Source: Bacteroidaceae bacterium
GTDB taxonomy: Bacteria > Bacteroidota > Bacteroidia > Bacteroidales > Bacteroidaceae
Direction of reading: 5' to 3'
Length of the DNA: 20,499 nucleotides
Assembly: GCA_017548225.1 (NCBI GenBank)
Contig: JAFYMV010000201.1
Span: 1-20,499 of the forward strand
The notes under the pieces were generated by a model that did not search any database, was not told where the DNA came from, and was given only the letters and a program-made list of their open reading frames with translations. Of the stretch, positions 7,525-14,294 are shown one piece after another; positions within the stretch are counted from its first letter, which is position 1; every line of letters starts with the position of its first letter. Made by a program: the position numbers and the translations under genes.

Positions 7525-7537
7525 CAAAAAAAAGAAT

Positions 7538-8785
7538 ATGCAACACCTGATTATAAGAAATATTGGTCCTATTGAAGCCGTAGAGCTTGAACTGAACAAG
7601 ATAAACATCTTTATGGGTCCTCAAAGCAGTGGTAAAAGTACTATTGCCAAGATAATCAGTTATTGCCTATGGATAGAAAAGAATGTATGTCTTTTCCGAA
7701 ACAGTTTGGATATTGAGATAAACTTCAAGAACAGATTGGAGGAATTTCATCATCTGAATGGTTACTTTAGAAATGATTCATATATCAAGTATGAGTCAGA
7801 CTATGTATGCATTACATACAATCCACAAGAGCCTAACGCTTGCACCATAGATAAGAAAGATAGAATAAAGAATTACGACTACAAGCGTGCAAAGGTCATC
7901 TATATCCCTGCTGAACGCAACTTGATTGCTGTTCCTGGATGGACTTCATTCAACTTGCCCAATGACAATCTAAAGAGTTATACCGTTGACTGGGGATTTA
8001 CAAGAAAATTATTTACACAGGAGTCACCATTGCAGATAAATCACTTGAATGTAAATTACTACTTCGATGATAAGAATACAAAGGACTATATCCTAAACGA
8101 TGGTGTAGAGACACTGCTTACCTCTTCGTCAAGCGGTATTCAGACATCTACTCCCCTGTATCTGCTGCAAAAGGTATTTTGCCAATACAATAAGGAATTG
8201 GCTAAAAATAACTCCTTTGAGGATTCTTCGACCTTAGAGACTGTATATCAACATTTTCATTTTCCGACTACGAGACAATACGGGCATTCCATTCCCGAAA
8301 GCGAATACTTCTGGTACAAGGGGAAGTATTGTATTGTTCAGCCTGGCATGAAGGACAAAGTCATTGAGGCATTGGACAACTATACCGAGATACAGCGAGT
8401 GCAGAGCGTAATCGAAGAACCCGAACTTAACCTGTTCCCCGAGACACAGCAAAAGTTAATCTATGAATTGATTAGCGATGCTACCAATAGTGAAAATCAG
8501 ATAACCATCACTACGCATAGCCCCTACATCCTATTTGCTTTGAACAATTGTATGTTGGGTGGACTCGTACGTAACAATATCCCCGAAGAAGACAGACCAA
8601 CCTTTGAGTCATATCCTTCGTGGATTGATCCGAAGTTAGTGTCTGTATATGAAATCCAAGATAGAACTATCCGACGCATACAAGATGAGGAGGGTATCAT
8701 CAAAGACAACTACCTGAATCAAGCTTACAAGGATAATATCAATGAATATGTTGGCTTGTTGAACTACTACGATGATGAAGAGTAA
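7538..8785 (+). CDS. OLD/AAA_15-like ATP-binding protein, probable defence ATPase
   Basis: 415 aa from the ATG at 7538. That start is chosen because the promoter lies just upstream and because RNIGPIEAVELEL is the usual N-terminus of this ATPase group. Walker A GPQSSGKST is at 27-35, an ABC-type signature-like TSSSSGIQ at 195-202, Walker B VIEEPELNLFP at 291-301, and the H-loop TTHSPY at 325-330. These features are of the SMC/Rad50-like OLD ATPases found in anti-phage systems such as PARIS, Septu and AbiL. No TOPRIM domain follows, so any effector must be a separate protein, and the next gene overlaps by 14 bp. The ATPase fold is sure; the defence role is inferred from gene pairing and the neighbouring R-M operon. 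Confidence 0.9.
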   Translation: MQHLIIRNIGPIEAVELELNKINIFMGPQSSGKSTIAKIISYCLWIEKNVCLFRNSLDIEINFKNRLEEFHHLNGYFRNDSYIKYESDYVCITYNPQEPNACTIDKKDRIKNYDYKRAKVIYIPAERNLIAVPGWTSFNLPNDNLKSYTVDWGFTRKLFTQESPLQINHLNVNYYFDDKNTKDYILNDGVETLLTSSSSGIQTSTPLYLLQKVFCQYNKELAKNNSFEDSSTLETVYQHFHFPTTRQYGHSIPESEYFWYKGKYCIVQPGMKDKVIEALDNYTEIQRVQSVIEEPELNLFPETQQKLIYELISDATNSENQITITTHSPYILFALNNCMLGGLVRNNIPEEDRPTFESYPSWIDPKLVSVYEIQDRTIRRIQDEEGIIKDNYLNQAYKDNINEYVGLLNYYDDEE

Positions 8786-9389
8786 ACTACAAGAAACATA
8801 TCCAACGGCAGAATATAGGACACTGAATAGTCCTATGATTTATATTGCAGACTTCAGTGAGCGAACTAAAGGTTTGAAAAAAGGGGAAGGTAGAAGAGAA
8901 GTAGAGATTCATTCAGAGATTCCACTTACTCCCGATGGAGCGGGACCGATGGATTGCCTCTCACTGACTAACGAAGAAGAACTGAATATTGACTTCAATA
9001 TTTTTGACGACCATCAATTTAAGAAAGAAGGTAAAGATAAGGATGACAGCCATTGTGAATGTTGCTTTTTCTTGGCTGACGCAGATGAAAGTTCATGGAT
9101 AAGCTTCGTTGAAATCAAGGATTGCAAACTTAAAAACATCCTAACATTTAAGGAAAAGGTTAAGGCGCAAATCATATCAACTGTCGATCATTTTAAGAAG
9201 GAGGGAATTATTGCTGATAACAAAAGGATTTACGGCATCATCTCCTTTCCGAGAAGAACTAAGACTGCATTCAACGACTATATCTTCCGAACCCATCAAG
9301 AGATATTGGAGATGAAAAGAAAATATGGAATTTTATTCATACCTTCAAACACAATAAAAGTAAGTCTTGAAAAACTCGATGCCTTGTAA
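8772..9389 (+). CDS. Partner of the ATPase, possible ExK nuclease
   Basis: 205 aa, family not recognised. The start ATG overlaps the end of the ATPase gene by 14 bp, which implies co-translation and a shared function. Residues 97-120 read as a Cys/Asp-rich strand, a short linker and a second strand: FFLADADESSWISFVEIKD. Asp103 and Asp105 sit 9 to 11 residues before E114-x-K116, the spacing of a PD-(D/E)xK nuclease core. A following helix (about 123-145) and the strand RIYGIISFP (162-170) also suit that fold. CECC at 95-98 may be incidental or a metal site. If the reading is right, the pair would be an ATPase sensor with a nuclease effector. The nuclease call rests on one motif and is tentative. 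Confidence 0.75.
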   Translation: MMKSKLQETYPTAEYRTLNSPMIYIADFSERTKGLKKGEGRREVEIHSEIPLTPDGAGPMDCLSLTNEEELNIDFNIFDDHQFKKEGKDKDDSHCECCFFLADADESSWISFVEIKDCKLKNILTFKEKVKAQIISTVDHFKKEGIIADNKRIYGIISFPRRTKTAFNDYIFRTHQEILEMKRKYGILFIPSNTIKVSLEKLDAL

Positions 9390-9445
9390 TGTTTAACCGA
9401 GTGGCATGACGAGATGTCGTGACCTCTCATAACATTTAAGGCAAT

Positions 9446-9694
9446 ATGAGTAGAAGCAAAAAACAAACACCAATCAGTTGTTGGGTGTGCTGTAAATCAC
9501 AAAAGCAGGGCAAAAGGTTTTGCAATCGTAAGTTCCGCCGTCAAGAACATCAAAAGATCAGTCTCGGAGAATTTGAAAAACTTCCTTTCCGCACGTTTGA
9601 AGTCATGAGTCCATGGGACCTAGGCGGTGATGGCAAGGGCTATTTTCACCCAAAACCAGGAGAGGAGTGGTACATCAGATTGATGCGTAAGTAA
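9446..9694 (+). CDS. Small basic Cys-containing protein, function unknown
   Basis: 82 aa, starting MSRSKKQTPI, with CWVCC and a further Cys within residues 12-26 (C12, C15, C16, C26) and a basic KFRRQEHQK stretch. The second half ends in WDLGGDGKGYFHP and EEWYIRLMRK. I recall similar small MSRSKK-type proteins as free-standing hypotheticals in several phyla, some without the Cys residues, so zinc binding is only a possibility. It lies 56 bp after the 205-aa gene, and a strong terminator begins right behind it, so it is the last gene of the cassette. The gap holds an imperfect 6-bp hairpin near 9403-9421 and no clear promoter. Confidence 0.7.
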   Translation: MSRSKKQTPISCWVCCKSQKQGKRFCNRKFRRQEHQKISLGEFEKLPFRTFEVMSPWDLGGDGKGYFHPKPGEEWYIRLMRK

Positions 9695-9698
9695 CTAC

Positions 9699-9727
9699 AA
9701 AAGGAGGAATCAAATTCCTCCTTTTTT
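9699..9727. terminator. Bidirectional intrinsic terminator closing the ATPase cassette
   Basis: GGAGGAAT (9703-9710) pairs perfectly with ATTCCTCC (9714-9721) around CAA. AAAA lies before and TTTTTT after the stem, so it works in both directions. It begins 5 nt after the last stop codon. Confidence 0.92.
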
Positions 9728-9742
9728 GTATATGATAAAGAT

Positions 9743-9836
9743 TATATGCCAAAGAAAAACGTCAAGTAAACGTCTTTCTCATTATGTATATCGTCCACCC
9801 TCGATCCCTGTCGGCGTGAACGATGTTGCGAAGATA
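9743..9836. repeat. Leader/promoter direct repeat, copy B
   Basis: Second copy of the 95-bp sequence at 7292-7386, same orientation. On the minus strand it would drive transcription into the cassette terminator and no gene follows, so it looks like a relic of a leader or a recombination junction. Confidence 0.9.
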
Positions 9837-9960
9837 CAATTAAATTCTGAAAATTCGTGCAAACGAACAAAATAAATACAACATATTGTAATTTTTCAGT
9901 AAGTGCAGCCGAATTAAAACGAAGTTAATTCTGAATTATGAACCGAAGGTCGACGAAGTC

Positions 9961-10187
9961 AATGCTGAATTATTTGCAAGAGTTGGCCCTAAAATGTCAA
10001 AACTATTCGGCGAAAAGAGTTTATTGCTGTTAATTCCTTATTTGGGGTATACCCTTGTATAGGTTTTATGAAACTTCCATAGAGAAAAATAAATAATTAT
10101 GTAGCGTGCACTTAGGTAAATAATTATTTTATTTTTGCATAGGACTTTATAAAAAAGGTGTACAGGGGTATACCCTGTATGCTTGAA
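9961..10187. repeat. Diverged intergenic repeat, unit 1
   Basis: Starts AATGCTGAATTATTTGCAAG, shares the exact 20-mer AAAAATAAATAATTATGTAG (10085-10104) with unit 2, and continues with a similar AGGTAAATA tract. Near-perfect inverted ends at 10045-10059 and 10161-10175 (GGGTATACCC plus TGTA, one mismatch) enclose the core. Confidence 0.75.
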
Positions 10188-10390
10188 AATGCTGAATTAT
10201 TAGCAAGAGTCATCCCCGAAAATGTCGAAATATAGCGTACAGCGTACACCTTTGTAGCCCCTTTTTATAACTTCGTATAGTAAAAATAAATAATTATGTA
10301 GGATGCGTGTAGGTAAATAGTTATTTAATTATTGTATAGACTTTTCAAGAAGTGCGTGCCTAAGTGTACGCTGTACGCTCGCAGGTGCGA
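10188..10390. repeat. Diverged intergenic repeat, unit 2
   Basis: Starts AATGCTGAATTATTAGCAAG and holds the shared 20-mer at 10282-10301. Its inverted ends are perfect over 16 bp (AGCGTACAGCGTACAC at 10234-10249, complement at 10364-10379) but differ in sequence from those of unit 1. Internal AT-rich arms can also pair. Confidence 0.8.
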
Positions 10391-10462
10391 CAAGGATTTC
10401 AGGCATGCACCGAATAAATCGGCAAGAAATAGAAGTTTACCAATCAGTGTAATAAAAGTTGA

Positions 10463-10588
10463 TTTTTGGCTTGGCAAGGAGGGAAATGAAATTGACAAAT
10501 GACAATGAACAATGGACAATTAGGGTTTTCGTCTTCGTTATTGTTATCGTTGCAGCGGAGCTGCTCCGCATCCTTGCCAAGCCAAAAA
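10463..10588. repeat. 126-bp element with perfect 18-bp terminal inverted repeats (MITE-like)
   Basis: TTTTTGGCTTGGCAAGGA at 10463-10480 is exactly complementary to 10571-10588. The interior has GACAATGAACAATGGACAAT, a sequence type frequent in Bacteroidales intergenic elements, and a perfect hairpin GCGGAGC-T-GCTCCGC (10555-10569). No coding capacity. No obvious target duplication was found at the borders. Confidence 0.75.
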
Positions 10589-10746
10589 TAAAAATCGTGT
10601 ACTCACTAAAAGTTGTTAACCTCGTATAGGAATAAGATAAAATCGTGTAAACTTGGTGTAGGACAAAACAGCAAAACTGACATCTAAATCAGCGAATTAC
10701 ACCCATTACAAGAGGTATAAAAATCAGAAGGCTCTGGCAAATTTAT

Positions 10747-10802
10747 TGGAGCCTTGCAATAAAAAAATTGGACAAAGAGTTTTTTCGCGGTGCAAGGCTC
10801 CA
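10747..10802. repeat. 12-bp perfect inverted repeat, possible plus-strand terminator
   Basis: TGGAGCCTTGCA (10747-10758) pairs with TGCAAGGCTCCA (10791-10802), followed by TTTTTT on the plus strand. The 32-nt loop is long for a terminator, and no plus-strand gene ends nearby except the cassette, which already has one. It may be another small element. Confidence 0.45.
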
Positions 10803-10812
10803 TTTTTTACGG

Positions 10813-10851
10813 TACATGCATGTAACAAAATTTCTACATGCATGCAACAAA
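10813..10851. repeat. Paired ATGCAT palindromes
   Basis: TACATGCATGTA (10813-10824) is fully palindromic. TACATGCATG recurs at 10835-10844, and both are followed by a C/T-AACAAA tract, 22 bp start to start. A dimeric protein could bind two such sites, but they lie downstream of prfC and no promoter is visible. Confidence 0.4.
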
Positions 10852-10880
10852 AAAAGAGGATGCGCGTACACATCCTCTTG
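10849..10880 (-). terminator. Intrinsic terminator of prfC
   Basis: On the minus strand AAGAGGATG (10879..10871) and CATCCTCTT (10862..10854) form a 9-bp stem with an 8-nt loop, then a T tract. It lies about 20 nt after the prfC stop. Confidence 0.9.
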
Positions 10881-10900
10881 TCTATCTATGCTTGAACTCT

Positions 10901-12466
10901 TTAGAACTCGCTGGTGAAGTGGAAGCGGATGTTCTTGAAGTCTATCTGCGCCATCTGTAGCACATAGCCACTGTCGGCAAGGAACACATCGCGTCCCTCG
11001 ATATCCTTGGCCATAAACTGATACTTGCGCTTCTTGAAGGCTTCGAGCTCGGCGGGGTCATCGCTCTCAATCCAGCATGCCTTATAGAGACTCACAGGCT
11101 CCCAGCGACACTTGGCGTTGTACTCATTCTCCAAGCGGTACTGGATAACCTCGAACTGCAACTGACCTACGGTACCGATAATCTTACGGCCATTGAACTG
11201 GTTCACGAAGAGCTGTGCCACACCTTCACCCATGAGCTGGTCAATACCCTTGGCCAACTGCTTGGTCTTCATAGGATCGGCATTCTCGATGTACTTAAAC
11301 ATCTCGGGGGAGAATGAGGGCAGACCCTTGAAGTGGAGCATTTCACCTTCGGTGAGCGTATCGCCAATCTTGAAGTTGCCTGTATCGGGCAAACCGATGA
11401 TATCGCCAGGATATGCCACATCAATGGTGCTCTTGCGCTGCGCCATGAACTGGGTGGGCGAAGAGAAACGCATGGTCTTACCCGAACGGATATGCAGGTA
11501 GGGAGCATTGCGCACAAACTTACCCGAACATACCTTACAGAAAGCTACGCAGGAACGGTGGTTAGGGTCGATATTAGCGGTAATCTTGAAGATGAATCCG
11601 GTAAACTTCTCCTCGGCAGGTACCACCTCGCGCTCTACAGCGGCTGTGGGGCGTGGACTGGGAGCAATCTCTACAAAACAGTCGAGCAGCTCCTTCACAC
11701 CGAAGTTATTGAGTGCCGAACCAAAGAATACGGGAGCTACGGTAGCAGAGAGGTAGTCATTGACATCAAACTCGGGGTATACGCCCTCGATGAGTTCAAG
11801 GTCGGCACGGAGCTTCTCGGCCTGCGCTACACCGATATTCTCTTCCAGCTCACTGCTGGTGATATCGATCTCCTTCTTCTCGGTTACTGTCTGCTTGCTC
11901 GGAGTATAGAGGTCAAACTTCTGCTCATACCTATTATATACGCCCTTGAAGCGAGCGCCTTGATCGATAGGCCAGCTCAAGGGGAGCACACTGATCTTCA
12001 ACTCATCTTCGAGTTCATCGAGCAACTCGAAGGGGTCGCGACCCTCGCGGTCCATCTTGTTGACATAGATGATCACCGGTGTGTTGCGCATGCGGCATAC
12101 CTCCATCAGCTTACGGGTCTGTGTCTCTACACCCTTCGCACTATCCACCACGATGATAACGCTATCTACCGCAGTCAGTGTACGGAAAGTATCTTCGGCA
12201 AAGTCCTGGTGACCCGGAGTATCGAGGATGTTCACCTTGTAGTCCTTATAGTCAAACTCCATCACCGAAGTGGTAACCGAGATACCGCGTTGCTTCTCGA
12301 TCTCCATCCAGTCTGATGTAGCACTCTTCTTGATTTTGTTTGACTTTACGGCACCGGCTACCTGAATCTGACCTCCAAAGAGAAGGAGCTTTTCAGTCAA
12401 GGTTGTCTTACCGGCGTCAGGGTGCGAAATAATCGCAAAAGTTCGTCTTCTTTCTATTTCGTTCAT
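10901..12466 (-). CDS. prfC: Peptide chain release factor 3 (RF3)
   Basis: 521-aa translational GTPase that recycles RF1/RF2 from the ribosome after peptide release. The G1 loop HPDAGKTT is at 15-22, DTPGH (G3) at 82-86 and NKMD (G4) at 136-139, in the order of RF3. Length and sequence throughout match RF3, not EF-G, which is longer. The ATG start fits the family N-terminus (MNEIERRRTFAIISHPDAGK). It stands alone between its own promoter (-7 box at 12506..12499) and its own terminator (10880..10849). Nothing is missing or odd. Confidence 0.97.
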   Translation of the reverse strand: MNEIERRRTFAIISHPDAGKTTLTEKLLLFGGQIQVAGAVKSNKIKKSATSDWMEIEKQRGISVTTSVMEFDYKDYKVNILDTPGHQDFAEDTFRTLTAVDSVIIVVDSAKGVETQTRKLMEVCRMRNTPVIIYVNKMDREGRDPFELLDELEDELKISVLPLSWPIDQGARFKGVYNRYEQKFDLYTPSKQTVTEKKEIDITSSELEENIGVAQAEKLRADLELIEGVYPEFDVNDYLSATVAPVFFGSALNNFGVKELLDCFVEIAPSPRPTAAVEREVVPAEEKFTGFIFKITANIDPNHRSCVAFCKVCSGKFVRNAPYLHIRSGKTMRFSSPTQFMAQRKSTIDVAYPGDIIGLPDTGNFKIGDTLTEGEMLHFKGLPSFSPEMFKYIENADPMKTKQLAKGIDQLMGEGVAQLFVNQFNGRKIIGTVGQLQFEVIQYRLENEYNAKCRWEPVSLYKACWIESDDPAELEAFKKRKYQFMAKDIEGRDVFLADSGYVLQMAQIDFKNIRFHFTSEF

Positions 12467-12776
12467 AAGTGTCTATAGTGTCAAATGCACACATTTTGCA
12501 AAGGTAGTCATTTTTGCTGAAATACGAGACATGAAGGGCGGACTAATTTTCATAGGTACCATAAAAAGCCGTCACAGGTGCGATTAAAAAATTTCGCAGG
12601 TCCGATGAAACAAACACGAACCCACGAAAATATCAGCACCTTTAAAGATGTGACAAATTGTACAAATACACAACTCCTTAAATACTGGAATATTGTACTA
12701 TTTCCAATGACTACTTGTACATATTTTCATTACACAAAAGCACAATATTACAAATGTAAAAACTAGACAAAAACCT
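12467..12776. other. Intergenic region between prfC and dbpA
   Basis: Contains the prfC -7 box and, further upstream, two decamers CAGGTGCGAT (12575-12584) and CAGGTCCGAT (12597-12606), 22 bp apart. The rest (12610-12776) is AT-rich, and no clear terminator for the helicase gene is seen in it. Confidence 0.5.
12499..12506 (-). promoter_or_regulatory. -7 box of prfC
   Basis: Minus-strand TACCTTTG is a perfect -7 element. No good -33 is seen. Transcription would start about 25 nt before the prfC ATG. Confidence 0.65.
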
Positions 12777-14111
12777 TTATTTAGCCACCTCTATGCGGGT
12801 TTTCATACCCTTAATCTTCTCACCAGAGATGAGCGTAAGCAGCTGGCGCACCTTGCCGCGAGAGACCGACACATAGGCATAGTAATCGTGCACATCAATG
12901 GGACCCACATCTTCGCGTGTAAGTCCACCTTTTTTATATAGGAATCCAGCGATATCCACCTTATTGATCTTATCCTTCTTGCCCTTACCGACATAGAGTG
13001 TTGTCCACTCGGGAGCGGCAGGACGACCTACACGCTCAGGCAATGGATAGTCAGCCACATCTTCGGGGAGGTACTCGGGTACACGCTCTTCGGAATGCAG
13101 TATGAGATACGAGCTACCTTCGGCATTCCAACGCGCCGTGCGACCCGTACGGTGTATATATCCCTCTTCGCTACTAGGAAGATGGTAGTGGATAATGTGG
13201 CGTACTTCGGGGATATCGAGTCCGCGCGCAGCGAGGTCGGTACTGATGAGCACATTGCTGCTACCACAACGGAACTTATAGAGAGCACGCTCGCGCACCT
13301 CCTGCTCCATACCGCCGTGGTAGGCCTCGAAGTAGAGCTTCTGCTCGCGCAGGTAGCCCCCTACTCTATCCACCGACTCGCGATGATTGCAGAAGACGAT
13401 AGCCTGTCCGCCATCGAGCGTACACAACAACTTATATAAGGTATGCAGTTTATCCTTGCTCTCTGAATGCACCACATAGGTGTGTACCTTATCCTCGACC
13501 GCAGCGGTAGAGAGATAATTGAGCTTCACAGCACGGTGCATCGCTGTAAAGGCGGGCAGCTCATCCATATCGGTAGCCGAAGTCAGGTAGCGATGCTTCA
13601 CAGCGGGCAGTTTGTCGACCACCTGCTGCATCTCGCCCTGGAAGCCCAGCTCCAGACACTTGTCAAACTCATCGATGACGAGCATAGTGATGGTAGAAGC
13701 ATCAATGTTACCCTTCTCCAGGTGGTCGTTCAAGCGGCCAGGTGTACCGATAATCACTGCTGGCTGCACGCCGCGCATCGTACGATGCTCATCCATAGCC
13801 GCACGACCACCATACACGCTCATCGCCTTCCACGGCAGGCTCATATTCTTGAGCACCGTCTCAATCTGCAGGGCCAACTCACGCGAGGGCACTATCACCA
13901 TAGCCTGCACACAGGTAGCACCCTGCTTCAAACGCTCGATGAGCGGAAGCAGATAAGCCAAAGTCTTACCCGTACCCGTAGGAGAGAGGAGTATCACATC
14001 GTTCTTCTCGCGGGCTGCTTGCAGCGCAGCCTCCTGCATGGGAGTGAGCGAGGTTATCGTAAGCTTATCCAACGCACGGCATTGGCATTCATTCAGTTGT
14101 AGGTGTGTCAT
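12777..14111 (-). CDS. dbpA: DEAD-box RNA helicase, DbpA-like
   Basis: 444 aa from the ATG at 14111. A TTG at 14132 is in frame but less likely. Motifs run in DEAD-box order: SPTGTGKT (43-50), DEFD in place of DEAD (147-150), SAT (178-180), STDLAARGLD near 290-299, and HRTGRT (320-325). The last 75 residues (about 370-444) match the RNA-binding domain of DbpA, which targets 23S rRNA during 50S subunit assembly. The Asp-Glu-Phe-Asp variant keeps the acidic pair needed for ATP hydrolysis. It is a single gene with its own promoter about 55 nt upstream. The DbpA name rests on the C-terminal domain; the general helicase call is certain. Confidence 0.9.
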   Translation of the reverse strand: MTHLQLNECQCRALDKLTITSLTPMQEAALQAAREKNDVILLSPTGTGKTLAYLLPLIERLKQGATCVQAMVIVPSRELALQIETVLKNMSLPWKAMSVYGGRAAMDEHRTMRGVQPAVIIGTPGRLNDHLEKGNIDASTITMLVIDEFDKCLELGFQGEMQQVVDKLPAVKHRYLTSATDMDELPAFTAMHRAVKLNYLSTAAVEDKVHTYVVHSESKDKLHTLYKLLCTLDGGQAIVFCNHRESVDRVGGYLREQKLYFEAYHGGMEQEVRERALYKFRCGSSNVLISTDLAARGLDIPEVRHIIHYHLPSSEEGYIHRTGRTARWNAEGSSYLILHSEERVPEYLPEDVADYPLPERVGRPAAPEWTTLYVGKGKKDKINKVDIAGFLYKKGGLTREDVGPIDVHDYYAYVSVSRGKVRQLLTLISGEKIKGMKTRIEVAK

Positions 14112-14171
14112 ATCGCCTGTTTTTGATGACAAAGGATGAGTTTTTTAATGTCGGCATTCCAAAGGCCAGCA

Positions 14172-14202
14172 CAAAAGTAATGAATTGTTTGAGATTATGA
14201 AA
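14172..14202 (-). promoter_or_regulatory. Promoter of the dbpA-like gene
   Basis: Minus-strand TTTC (14202..14199), a 19-bp spacer and TACTTTTG (14179..14172) fit the Bacteroidetes consensus. The start would be near 14165, giving a leader of about 54 nt before the ATG at 14111. Confidence 0.75.
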
Positions 14203-14243
14203 ATCCGCCGGAATAAAATCCAAGCAACTTCTGGGCCGCGTAC

Positions 14244-14274
14244 TTTCAACAAAGATTTTTTTTGCGTAATTTTG
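14244..14274 (+). promoter_or_regulatory. Promoter of the DUF4922-SpoIID gene
   Basis: TTTC at 14244-14247, a 19-bp spacer and TAATTTTG at 14267-14274. A possible TTG start at 14262 lies inside this promoter, so the ATG at 14295 is used. Confidence 0.8.
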
Positions 14275-14294
14275 CAGTGCAGAAAAGCATAGCT

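Larger units (their letters stand above)
9837..10900. other. Gene-free, repeat-rich intergenic region
   Basis: No reading frame with protein-like character is found on either strand in this stretch of about 1.06 kb. It holds two diverged tandem units (9961-10390), an element with 18-bp inverted ends (10463-10588), an inverted repeat (10747-10802), a pair of ATGCAT palindromes (10813-10845) and the prfC terminator. Positions 9837-9960 and 10590-10740 are AT-rich and show nothing I can name. Confidence 0.7.

Noticed and set aside
7292..9836. Invertible phase-variation switch
   Set aside because: The bordering 95-bp repeats are direct and not inverted, so inversion between them is not expected, and no invertase gene is present.
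9743..10390. CRISPR array
   Set aside because: The repeats are only two units of about 200 bp, diverged, without regular spacers, and no cas genes are present.
11333..12316. Long open frame (327 codons) on the plus strand opposite prfC
   Set aside because: It is the antisense of a certain RF3 gene, has no family-like sequence, and no promoter or ribosome site.
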